This document shows positions 30,471 through 41,000 of a stretch of DNA of 43,712 nucleotides, piece by piece. The stretch covers positions 1 through 43,712 of the forward strand of contig JADJYW010000014.1 of NCBI GenBank assembly GCA_016719605.1. Reading direction: 5' to 3'. The stretch is from Lewinellaceae bacterium. GTDB taxonomy: Bacteria; Bacteroidota; Bacteroidia; Chitinophagales; Saprospiraceae. The translations under genes and the position numbers were made by a program. The notes below the pieces were generated by a model. The model was not told the origin of the DNA. It searched no databases and saw only the letters and a program-made list of their open reading frames with translations. The number at the start of each line of letters is the position of its first letter. Within the stretch, counting starts at the first letter, position 1.

Positions 30471-31091
30471 CGCCTCCAATCCGATTTTTATCGCCGCCCG
30501 GACGTGGTGCAAATCGCCCGCGCTCTGCTGTGTAAAGTTTTGGTCACAGCATTCGACTCGACACAAACAACCGGCCGCATCACCGAAGTGGAAGCCTACC
30601 GAGCACCCGACGACCGGGCCTGCCACGCTTTTGGCAACCGCCGAACCCCGCGCACGGAGGTTATGTTCCTGCCGGGCGGACACGCCTACATTTACCTGTG
30701 CTACGGCATCCATCACCTGTTCAATGTGGTCACCGGCCCCGAAGGCATGGCGCATGCCGTACTCGTGCGAGCGGTAGAACCCCTCGAAGGCACGGAATTC
30801 ATGTACGCCCGCCGCCGCATGGCCCAAACCCCAAAACGGCCGGATACGCACCTGACCACCGGCCCCGGCGCGCTGGCCCAAGCCCTCGGTCTGCACACCG
30901 CCCACACCGGCCAAAGCCTGCTTGCGCCCGACTCGCCCATCTGGATCGAAGACCGCGGATACCCGGTGCAAGCATCGGATATTGCCGCCGGGCCGCGCAT
31001 CGGTGTGGATTATGCCGGTGCTTGCGCCGCCCGGGAGTGGCGGTTTTGGCTGCGGGATTCGCCGTTTGTGAAACAACCGAAAAAACGGTAG
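30471..31091 (+). CDS. DNA-3-methyladenine glycosylase (AAG/MPG family), start unclear
   Basis: From SDFYRRPDVVQIARALLCKVL on, this matches the family: ITEVEAYRAPDDRACHA (catalytic Glu and Tyr), NRRTPRTEVMFLPGGHAYIY, CYGIHHLFNVVTG and the C-terminal GPRIGVDYAGACAAREWRFW. It excises alkylated purines to begin base-excision repair. The frame is open upstream, but the first conventional start (GTG 30504) would remove the conserved SFYxRPD. Either a non-standard start or a frame break between 30,351 and 30,470 is likely. The end is TAG 31089-31091. About 200 residues, normal for the family. Confidence 0.85.
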   Translation, partial: RLQSDFYRRPDVVQIARALLCKVLVTAFDSTQTTGRITEVEAYRAPDDRACHAFGNRRTPRTEVMFLPGGHAYIYLCYGIHHLFNVVTGPEGMAHAVLVRAVEPLEGTEFMYARRRMAQTPKRPDTHLTTGPGALAQALGLHTAHTGQSLLAPDSPIWIEDRGYPVQASDIAAGPRIGVDYAGACAAREWRFWLRDSPFVKQPKKR

Positions 31092-31164
31092 CGTACCATG
31101 CGTCTCAAAAAAAATTCAATAGAAAAGAAGGACACCCGGAATAGACCCCGCCGCAACATCCCGC

Positions 31165-31172
31165 TACATTTG
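31165..31172 (+). promoter_or_regulatory. Possible -7 box (TACATTTG) for the aminotransferase gene
   Basis: TACATTTG fits TAnnTTTG and ends 25 nt before ATG 31198. The 19-nt-upstream position reads TAGA, so the -33 element is poor. Confidence 0.4.
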
Positions 31173-31197
31173 CTGCGTACAACCATCCACCCGACAC

Positions 31198-32368
31198 ATG
31201 CTGCTATCCTGCCAAAAACATCTTTTCGCCCTCGACCCGAATGTGCACTACCTGAACTGCGGCGCCTATTCGCCTTCGTTAAACCGTTCTGTGGAAAAGG
31301 CATTGAGGGCCTTCAGCGCAAAGCGCAAACACCCTATACGTTTCGGCCCGCCGATCATTTTGATACCGCCGACCGGATCCGCGGACTTTTCTCCAGCCTG
31401 ATCGGCGCCGACGATCCGCTGCGCATCGCCCTGATTCCGGCCGTTTCGTACGGCATGGCGATCGTGGCCAACAACCTGCACCGCTGGCCGGACTTGCACA
31501 CCAAAAACACATAGTGCTGATTGGCGAGGAGTTTCCGAACAACGTCTATGCCTTCGAGCGGGTTTGTGCAGCGCATGGGTTGTCCATTGTTACTGTAGAA
31601 AAACCCGCCACACCGGACCACCGCGGCGCCGAATGGAACGCCCGTTTGCTGGAGGCCATCACGCCGGAAACGGCCCTGGTGGTGGCGGCACAGGTACACT
31701 GGATTTACGGGACGGTGTTCGATCTGGAAGCAGTTGGCCGGCGCTGCCGGGAAGCGGGCGCCATGCTCGCCGTGGATGCCACGCAGTCCGTCGGGGCGAT
31801 GCCTTTCGACGTGCAGGCCGTCCGACCCGATGCGGTGATTTGTGCCGCGTACAAGTGGTTGCTCGGGCCGTACGGAACCGGCGCGGCCTGGTTCGGGCCT
31901 TTCTTCGATGAAGGTGTGCCGGTGGAGGAGGGCTGGATGAACCGGACGGGAAGCGAGCAGTTTTCCAAACTCACCCGGTACGAACGCGCCTATCGCCCCA
32001 AAGCCCAGCGGTACAACGCAGGGGAGTATGCGCAATTCGCCCAGTTGCCGGTACTCGAGGCGGCGCTGGAACAACTGCTCGAATGGTCGCCGGCAGCGAT
32101 CCAGCACTATTGCCGGACGCTGACCGAGGCGATTATGCCGCGCTGGGACGCATTGGGCATCCGCCTCGAAGCGCCCGAATACCGGGCGGGGCATTTGTTC
32201 GGCTTGAAACTACCCGTTGCCGTGGATCGCGATGCCCTGGTGCTCCGCCTGGCCGAACACCGGATTTACGTTTCCCCGCGCGGGGAAGTGCTTCGCGTGT
32301 CGCCCAATGTGTACAACAATGCCCGGGATTTGGAGGCGCTAACGGCTGTGTTGGAGCATCAGTTGTGA
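31198..32368 (+). CDS. Class V aminotransferase / cysteine desulfurase-like (two frameshifts)
   Basis: ATG 31198 (MLLSCQKHLFALDPNVHYLNCG). Breaks near 31,340 and 31,508 (in CCAAAAACAC), after which the frame runs to TGA at 32,366-32,368. PLP-fold landmarks: IALIPAVSYGMAIVANN, VLIGEEFPNNVY, LVVAAQVHWIYGT, AVDATQSVGAMPFDVQ (Asp for the pyridine N), and AAYKWLLGPYGTG with the Schiff-base Lys. About 390 residues. Relatives include kynureninase- and selenocysteine-lyase-like enzymes; the specific substrate is unknown. It lies 106 nt after the glycosylase gene with its own possible promoter. Confidence 0.85.
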
Positions 32369-32385
32369 TACGCGCGCCCCTGAAG

Positions 32386-32416
32386 GTATCTTAAAAGCAC
32401 TGTTTTGACGGGATTG
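32386..32416. repeat. Degenerate second copy of the MITE left end
   Basis: GTATCTTAAAAGCACTGTTT followed by TGACGGGATTG corresponds with a few changes to the left end of the element at 20,829 (TGTCTCAAAAGCATGGCTTT then GACGGGAATTG). It fills the gap between two convergent genes. No right end is visible. Confidence 0.5.
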
Positions 32417-32417
32417 G

Positions 32418-32887
32418 TTAGTAGGTCGTTTGTTTGAGGACATGCATATCAACTGGTTTGGCCCAAAATGCCATGTAGGCTTCCCAGTGGGCCTTACCTT
32501 TTTCCTCGCCATAAGCGGTATTCAACAAAGTCGGAATGTCGTAGTCTGCTTTGGGCACTACCGGATCCATGATCCAGGCATACGTCCAGGTCTTGTCTTC
32601 ATTTTGGCCGGCAGGTTCCAGCCAGCGCGTAGCGTTCAGTTGCGCTTCATGCATGGGACTTTCAGACTTGCGCAACGCGGATAAAAAACGTCCTTCACCC
32701 ACTGTTCAAATTCAGATTTGGAGGCCTCTTTCACATAGGTAACGATGAGCCAAACCTCCTCTCCACTCTTTGCACGCGTCTGTTCTTTGGTTGGTGCAGC
32801 GGTTTGAGGGGGGGTATCCGGTGTTTTTTGCCCACAGGCAAAGAGCAAGGCAGTCATAATGAGGGCACAGATAGAAGTTGATTTCAT
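32418..32887 (-). CDS. Small lipoprotein, unknown function (one frameshift)
   Basis: ATG 32887 begins a lipoprotein signal (MKSTSICALIMTALLFACGQ) with the lipobox Cys at residue 18. After a low-complexity linker (TPDTPPQTAAPTKEQT) the mature domain starts EVWLIVTYVKEASKSEFEQW. The frame breaks near 32,690 and continues with LRKSESPMHEAQLNATRWLEP...WTYAWIMDPVVP. Alternating VWLIVTYV / TYAWIMDP strands with amphipathic helices suggest a dimeric ferredoxin-like barrel, similar in outline to NIPSNAP or monooxygenase-type proteins. About 156 residues. No family is assigned. Confidence 0.65.
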
Positions 32888-32988
32888 AATAAACCGAGTT
32901 TAAACTGTTAATGGAAAAAGATCAGATCAGTATGTCGTGTCCGCAAGCAAGTTGCCAACGAACAGCAGGCGGGCCCCCACAAAGATAC

Positions 32989-35900
32989 TTAATCCACCAA
33001 CACTACCCGCTTCGCCACTACCCAACGCACACTGCGCACCCGCACGGTGTAAATCCCCGCCGAAACACCCGTTTCACGCAGACTGATCTGCATCTGCAAA
33101 TCCGTCACGACTGGTATGCGGTTTTCCCAAACCAACTTACCCAGGTCGCTAAGAATCGAAATTGTGACCGGCTGGCCGGCAAAATCACTGAGATCAATCC
33201 AGACCCGGTCGGTTGTTGGATTCGGGTAAACGGTTTTGAATTTTGAGTTTTGGGTTTTGATTTGAGCGTCTTCCGCTCGGTTTTCCGCGCCCTGCGGCGG
33301 CCCGAAAGGGTTTCCCAACACGGTAATCACCTGCGTCGCCGTCGCCGTATTCCCACACAAGTCATCCGCCCGCCAGGTGCGGGTGATCGTATAATCCGCC
33401 GCACAGCCACTACCCGATGCTACATTACCCAGGAAGGTGATATGCACATACCCGCCGCAGGCATCCGAAGCGGTGGGGTTGCCAACGGCGGGATGGTTTG
33501 GATACACTGCATCGTCAACGGTGGCGGCACGAACGTAAACACCGGAGCGCCGGCATCGGTTACCTGGATCGTTTGCGTAGATGCCGTACTGTTGCCGCAT
33601 ACATCCGTAGCGCGCCAGGTGCGCCGAAGCTGGTAGGTACCCGGACACTGGCTATTGGCAGTTGTTTGGCCGAGATACGCAATGGTTACGGCGCCGCCAC
33701 AAGCATCCGAAGCCGTTGGCGTACCTACCGCCGGTATTGCTTCCGCGCAGGTGATGGATAGATTTTGCGGAAATGACGTGAATACCGGTTTGCCATTGTC
33801 CACCACAGTAATCCGCTGCGATATGCTGCGGGTGTTGTTGCAATTGTCGGCGGCAGTCCAACGGCGGGTGAGGGTGTAGCGGTTCGGGCAGGTGCCGTTG
33901 GTACGGGTTTCGCCAACGTAGGACACCGCCACGTTGGGGTCGCAGTTGTCCGTTGCTGCGGGCGCGGTGGCCGGCGGAATGGCATCGCATTGCACCGTGA
34001 TATTGGCAGGCGTACCCACAAATGCAGGTTTTTGCGTGTCAATAACCGAAATACGCTGGGTCGCCGTCCGGGTATTGCCGCAGGCATCGGTGGCCGTCCA
34101 CTGTCGGGTAAGGGTGTAGGAATCCGTGCAAGCGCCGTTCACTTTTGTTTGGCCGTTGTAGGTCATATTTACCGTGCCACCGCAGTTGTCGGATGCCACC
34201 GGCGTACCCACGGCGGGCACGCTGTTGCATTGTACCGTCGTATTGGCCGGCACAAAAGTGAACACCGGCGCGGTGTTGTCGAATACAGTGATGACCTGCG
34301 AACAGGTGGCCGTATTGCCCGAACCGTCGGTAGCACGGTACTGCCGTCTGATTGTAAACCGGTTGATGCAGGTGATATCGTAGGGCAAGGTCGTAAACTG
34401 GTGTTCCCTGGTCACCGGCCCGCAGTTGTCGGTGGCAGTGACCAATGCCAGGTTGGGTGCCGGTACCGCGCCGGCACAGGAAATCGTGACTGCGCCCGGG
34501 CAGGAGATCATCGGCGGCTGCATATCCACCACCGTCACCACAAAACTACAGGTAGCGGTGTTGTTGCCGCCGTCGGTCACCGTCCATACCACTACGGTAT
34601 TACCCTTCGGGAAAACAGCCCCGGTCAGCGATGCCGCGTTGTTGAAATTGTTGGTCAAAGTGGTCGCCGAGCAATTGTCACCAAACGTGGGCGGTTGAAA
34701 TTCCACGCCCTGCACGGTGTAGGTACATTCGCCGGGATTGGTATTTTTCGTCTGGTTGGCCACGCAGATGATGGAGGGTGGAATGTTGTCCGCTACCGTT
34801 ACCGTGGCCGAACAGGAGGCGGTGTTGCCGGTTGCATCGGTCACGGTCAGCGTCACGGTATTGGTACCGGCATCGGTACAGGTGAAATTTGTCCGGCTCA
34901 ACTCCAGCGAACCGATGCCGCAATTGTCCGCCGAGCCGTTGTTTATATCTGCTGTCGTGGCGCTGCCGTTGCCGCTATTGTCGAGGTAAACCGTCGTGTT
35001 CCGGCACAACGCCGTCGGGTCGGTCGTATCGGCCACCGTCACGGTAGCCTCGCAGGTGGCTGTGTTGGTATGCACGTCCGTCACAGTCAGCGTCACGGTA
35101 ATTGAACCGACGTGGTTGCAGGTAAAATCTGTCGGGTTCAGTACCACCGTAGTGATGCCGCAGTTGTCCGATGAGCCGTTGTTAATCGTCGTCGCAGTGG
35201 TGGCAGCCTGGCCGGCAACATCAAGATAAACGGTGGTGTTTTGGCACAACGCCACAGGTGAAACCGTATCGGCCACCACTACCGATGTCAGGCAACTCGA
35301 TGTGTTGTTGTTCACATCCGTCACGGCCAGCGTCACCGGGAGGGACGTGCCTGCCTGGTTGCACGATGCCGATGTCGGGCTGACCTCAATACGTTGCAAA
35401 CCACAATCATGGGTACTGCCATCGTCCACATCAGCTACAGCGATGGTGGCCTGGCCATTTTCATCCAAATAAACCGTCGGGTTGGTTTTGCAGATCGCCT
35501 GCGGCAATGCGCAACAAACCGCGTTCAGGTCATTCACCAGCACGCTCGCCGTACAGGTACCGGTCACGCCGTTTACGTCGGTGACCGTGAGGGTGACGGT
35601 ATTTTCCCCCAAATTGGTGCAGGTAAACAAGGTCTTGTCGAGCATGCCCCCCTGCACGCCGCAGTTGTCGGTGGAGCCGTTTTCCACGTCCGACACGGCG
35701 ATAGTGGCTTCGCCGTTGGCCTGCACGACCGTGGTGGCAGGTTTTGCATTGGCCTGCGGCGCAATGGTGTCGCGCCAGACTACCGAAAATGTACAACTGG
35801 CGGTTTTTACGCCGTTGCCGGCTGAAAGGGTAACCGTCACGGCGCCGTTGTACGCAGGAATCGTGCCGCCGGGCATCGGGTCTTGCGTGATCGGCGGCAA

Positions 35901-37841
35901 AACGCCTGCACATCCGGCAGTCAGTTGTCCGAGCGAGCGGTAGTCGCCGATCCCCCCGTCGCACACCTGCTGGTTGGCAGGGCAGGCGATTTCAAACAAA
36001 GGCGTATCCTTGACCGTCACGTTCAGGGTGCAGTGCCGCGAGTTGCCGGATAGGTCTGTGGCGGTAATTTTCACCAGGGTCGTCCCCAGGCCGTTCAGGA
36101 TAGTCCCGGCAGCCGGTTCCTGCACGATGAGCAGGGCGGTGTCGGGCGTACAATTGTCGGAGATACTGGCCGCAGGCCGGTAATCGGCCAGTTCGGTTTC
36201 GCAGTTGGCACCCACGGTCACGGTGGTGCTGGAAGGGCAGGTTACGGTTGGTTTCAGGGTCTCGATAACCGTTATGGTAAAACTACAGGTGGTTTCGCCC
36301 GTCCCGTCGCCGTCGGTGGCGGTGTACAAAACGGTGGTTACCCCGGCCTCGAATTTTTGCCCGCCAGGCACCTGGCCGCTACCCGAACCAGTCGAAGCGC
36401 CACTCAGCGCGTAGGAGAGCAGAAAACCGGAACAGTTGTCGGAGGCGGTTGCGGCTGTCCCGGTTTGTGTGGTGTTGCACCCGCTGGACAGGGTGGCGTT
36501 TTTGTTGTCTGGGCAGGTTACGGTCGGGTTTTGGTTGTCGGTTACCGTCACGGTAAAGGAGCAGGTATATCGGGTCGTATCGCCGGTTTCCTGCACGGTG
36601 TAGGCTACGGTCGTTACGCCTGCGGCAAACATCTGATTAGCCGGCATCTGCCCGGAACCCGTACCGGATGTAGCACCGGTCATGACATGCGAAATCAACG
36701 GATTGGCGCAGTTATCCAGCACGGTGACGGCTGTTCCCGAAGGCACAGCCGAGCAGCCTCCAAAGTCGGTGCCGACAGCGACCGGGTTCGGACAGGTCAC
36801 CGACGGCGGTTCGTTGTCGCGCACCGTTACGGTGAAACTACAGGTTTTGCTCAGGGCGCCAGAATCATCCGTTACGGTGTAAAACACGGTAGTTTTTCCG
36901 CTGTTGAACGGCTGGCCGGGCGGCAGCTGGCCCATGCCTTGCCCTGTTGTGGCGCCTTCCAGTTGGTAGGCAATCTGGTATGTGGCACAGTTGGCCGGCG
37001 AGCCGACGGACAAAGGCCCCGGGACGGTGGTGTTGCAATCTCCGGGACTGTCGTCGTCGGTATTGGCGGTCATGGCCGCCGGGCAGGTGGCAGTGGGCGG
37101 CGGGTCGTCGGCTACGGTCACGGCAATGGTTTGCACGGAGAAAAAGCCGTCGAGGTCCCGCACCTGTACATCTACGAGGTACAGGTTGTCGCCGTCGGCA
37201 TCCACCGGGTTCTCGAAGTCGGGTGTGAAATTTTTCCAGCGCAGTTCGCCGCTCAGAGAATCCACCTGAAAACGCGAGGAGTCGGCGCCGCCGACAATCC
37301 GGTATTTCAAACCATTTCCTTCGGAATCTTCGTTGTCGGATGCTTCGATATTGACCAAAAATCCGGGGGTGCAGGTGGACTCTTCATACCGGACATCGGC
37401 CACGGAATAAATCAGCGGTCGGGGACTGAGGGAAAAGTACAGCACGAGGGGCTGCTGGAGCGTGCCGGCCAGGTTGTGATGCAGAAACACGACGGTATCC
37501 TGCGATTCGTATACTTTGGCCACATCGCCGATGTAGGCCAAAAAGTAGAATTTATCGCCGATGTAGGAGTTGGCGTACAGATTCATAAAATACAGTGCCT
37601 GCCCGCCACCAGCCAGAATGGGTGTGGCATATCCTCGAATCTGGTTGCCGGAAAAGGCCGCCAGATGGTTGTTGAGGGCATTGTTCGGCATACTGTCTGT
37701 TTCGATCCGGGCTACCATGCTCATGGTGAACTGGTAGATTTTCGGATTTATGCTCCAGCCGCCGGGTTGGGCCTGAACAAATGATACCACAACCAGAAAG
37801 GCTAAAAGCCATACCGGACGGAGGAAATCGCTCCTTTTCAT
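32989..37841 (-). CDS. HYR-repeat T9SS cargo protein (one frameshift near the 3' end)
   Basis: ATG 37841 with signal peptide (MKRSDFLRPVWLLAFLVVVS). About 1,617 residues. An N-terminal domain (YQFTMSMVARIETDSM) and a cadherin-like segment (ASDNEDSEGNGLKYRIVGG; FSVQTIAVTVAD) precede three sets of Cys-paired beta-sandwich repeats: five HYR modules of ~90 residues (PPSVTCPNP, TVTCPDNKN...), four ~95-residue modules (ALCQNTTVYLD...NNGSSDNCG), and about six ~75-residue modules (TTVQCNSVPAVGTPVASDNCGG). The frame breaks near 33,480. The end (TVYPNPTTDRVWIDLSDFAG...GIYTVRVRSVRW...KRVVLVD) is a type A T9SS sorting domain, so the product is exported and surface-anchored or released. Adhesion is the likely role. 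No break occurs over 33,490-37,841. Confidence 0.85.
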
Positions 37842-37881
37842 GCGCGTTTTGTTTGAACGATAAATTGGATTTGAGGGTAGC

Positions 37882-38003
37882 GGCCCCACCCCCAGCCCCT
37901 CCCCAAAGGGGAGGGGAGACGTAGTGTACACTTCAACCACCATTAAAACCTTAGGTGTTTGTCGCGTCTCCCCTCCCCTTTGGGAGGGGCTGGGGGTGGG
38001 GCC
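37882..38003. repeat. Long inverted repeat of GGCCCCACCCCCAGCCCC type
   Basis: The 40-nt left arm (37,882-37,921) and 39-nt right arm (37,965-38,003) are reverse complements except for one C in a homopolymer. Spacer 43 bp. Each arm holds an internal palindrome (CCCCTCCCCAAAGGGGAGGGG, one base shorter in the right arm). This repeat is widespread in Bacteroidota intergenic DNA and gives SPLPFGEGLGVG-type peptides when translated. It sits between the stop of the LamG giant gene and the start of the HYR gene, a probable terminator or REP-like element. Confidence 0.85.
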
Positions 38004-38017
38004 GGAGTCGCGTGTAC

Positions 38018-41000
38018 CTATTCCTTCACCACCTTCTGCACCGCCACACCTTCCGTGGTTTGCAGCCTCAGGAAGTACACCCCGGCACTCAGATCGGGCT
38101 GCCACTCGAAGACGTTCCAGCCCGGACGGGCATACTTGCGGAAACGCTGCATTTCGCGGCCCTGCAGGTCGGTGACGGTGATCTGTACATCCTGATCGCG
38201 CACGAGATTGAACCGAATCAGTGTAGCATCGGTAAACGGATTGGGCTGCACGTCAAGCAGGAACGGATTGGCCGGTTTGCTTCCGTTGCCGACGCCTGTG
38301 GTTTGCGCCGTGAACGGCACGGGCGACTCAATGTTACCCTGATGCTGTTGCGGTGCGAAGAACAGGGTCTCCACGAGGTCGCGTACCTGCCCGGTCTCCG
38401 AGTTGTGCAGTTTGAAATGCAGCTGCTCGCCGGAACTGTTGCTGAATACCGTGAGGAAAAACACATAGCGGTCCACCGGCTCCACGTACAGCGCCCTGGC
38501 AGCGCCACGCAGTTCAGCGCCGGCAAAGGCACCAATTTCGTGTGCGGCAGCCGTGGCGTTTTGTTCGCCGTTGGCGTACATACCGACTAAGGTCATCGAG
38601 TTTTCAAACTGCGCCGGATTCACATTCCAGTAAGCAGTACCGGTTTCCGTCTCACCCCGGGCGGCTACCTCCCCGCCGCCAAGCAGGTTCTTCGGCGGAT
38701 AGGTCAGCGTGCCCGTACCGGTCAGTTTGAGCTGGTAGCCTTGCGGCGGCACCAGGTAGTTCAGGTTGCCGATCCAGCCGTAGGGCGGGATGAACTGCGC
38801 AAAACCGTACTGTCCTTTGATGATGTCGCCGCCGGCCGGACTAAGCGAGGCTAAGGCATCGTTCACCGAAAGCGGGTAATTGGGCAGGTAACCGATCCAG
38901 TTCCAGCCGTTGCTGAGCGGGATATTCACCGCAGTCGGGTCAATGGTTTGGCCCGTCATTTTGATCGTGTCGGGCTGGTCGGCGCGGAACTGGTACATGG
39001 TGGTGTTTTCCAGTGTGCTGACAGTGCCCATCCAGGGGCCGCCGTACGCCGAGAACCCGCTTTGCGCTTTGATGAGGTCGTTGGCCGGGTGTTTCAGCGA
39101 AGCCAGCGCCGGATTGATAGCCGGGTCGGGGAACTGAAGGTTGAACGAAATCCAGTTCCAACCGAGGTGGAGCGGAATGTCGCGTAGCACGAGGCTATTG
39201 GTAGACAGCACGGTCGGGGCTATCGGCGTACCCAGTACGTTCTCGGGCTGGAACTTGAATGTGTCCACACTCAGGTCGTACCGCAAACAGGCGGAGGCGT
39301 CCCAGATTTGAAAACGGATGGTGTCGTTCACCTCGGCCGACTCTCCGTAGATGGTCAGGTGCGCGAGGTACTTGTCTACCGACGGGTAGTAGCGGATGTT
39401 GGCGCGGCCCCGGAGCGTGTCGTTGATGTAAGCGGCTACCAGGTCTTCCTCATCGGTCGAAAGGGCGCCTTCGATGTTGAGTGCCAACACCATGTTCATC
39501 GTGGCCGGGTGGATACCTGCGTCGAGGTTCCAGTTTGGCGGAGCACAAATCACCCGCACGCCGAGCGGGATGGATTCGTCGCCGCCCATAAAGAAGGGAT
39601 TGGCGCCGGTTTCGGTGCGCAGGGTAATCGAGTCGGACCACCGACCGAATGCCAGCGTGGAATCCACCTCGAAGCGGATGGCCGGACTTCGTTCGGCACG
39701 AGGGTACCATGTTGGGCACCACCGCACCCAGTCGGGCGCCGACGATGCTGAACGGTACGGGGTAGCCGCCGCGGTTGTGGATATTGGCAGTGACAGACTT
39801 GATCTCGCCCTCGGTTTTAGTCATGCCGATGCTGTCGGTGAGCCAGGCGAGAGTTCGTTGCGGTCCACATAGAATTCCCAGATACCGTTGTTGGGCTTGG
39901 TACCTGAATATGTTGCCGATCAGGTCTTTGATGCCGTGTAGTTCGGCCCGCAGGATTGGTTTTCAAAATACTCATTGTTGAAAGTCGGATCCAGGGGTGA
40001 TCTTGTTTTCAAAGCATGTGATGGCCACGTCTATCAACTGGTTGGAGGTAGCATCAAACAGGCCCACGTTGTTTTGCACAAGAGGCGGCGCCGTGGCCTG
40101 AAACACCTTGTCGCAATTGATATTTTTATTGAACGTGAACGAAATTTCATCACCCAACTGGTACACCCCGTCGGAGGGCTGCGGCAAACTCACCAAGTAC
40201 CGCGGCTCCCGCTCGATGCGACCCTGAATGATGTGGAGACATACCGGGATTGCAGCCAGGTCGCCGGTGCAGGCGGCCAGCGCGCGCATTCCGTACGGCC
40301 CGTCTTTCAGCCCCACCGTGTTCCAGTTGATGCGCGTAAAACCGCCGCGCAGCGAGTCCCCGGGCAATACTGCCGTCGGGGTTTTGCAGGTTGTCGGTTT
40401 TCCCCGATGGCGATCCAGGCGCCATCGCCGCCGGTAGCGCGGTACTGCAGGCGCACCACGTCGAGGTCTTCGTCGGTGCGGTCGTAACCCGTGAGGGTGA
40501 TGGGCAGCAGGTTGTCGTCGGTGGCGGCGCTGGTATCCGGGTGTACCACCCAGCCTGCCTGCGGGAAACTGATGTCCACCTCGCTGCAGGGTTCAATGAA
40601 GTGCGCGCTGACGTAAATGGCCGAATACAGGATGGTGTCGTCGTCGGTACGGCGCTCGATGGCGCCCGCCGGGAATCTTCGCACTCGGAAGAGAGCACCA
40701 GTTCCAGGTCGTCGTAGTCATACTTTTCCGGCCCGCGCTCCAGGGTTACCGTGATCAGGACAGGCTCCCGGGAGGAATGGCATAGAAAACCGGGTGATCC
40801 AGCACGGCGCCGTTCAGTTTGATGACGGCGCCGTCGGGGATGCTCTCGGGCCGGCAGTGAAGGCGTAGGTGCGCAGTTCATTGGTCGCGCTGGTGTTGCC
40901 GAGGGTAAATTTGAACACCGCCGGTTCATTGGCCGGTACGTCGTTGTGCAATGCTGCCGCTGCCATCGCGCAGGGACATGAGGCAGCCCTCGCGGTGGGC

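Noticed and set aside
33990..37784. Long plus-strand frames (371 and 475 codons) opposite the HYR gene
   Set aside because: The opposite strand has unmistakable HYR repeats and a sorting domain; these are low-complexity shadows.
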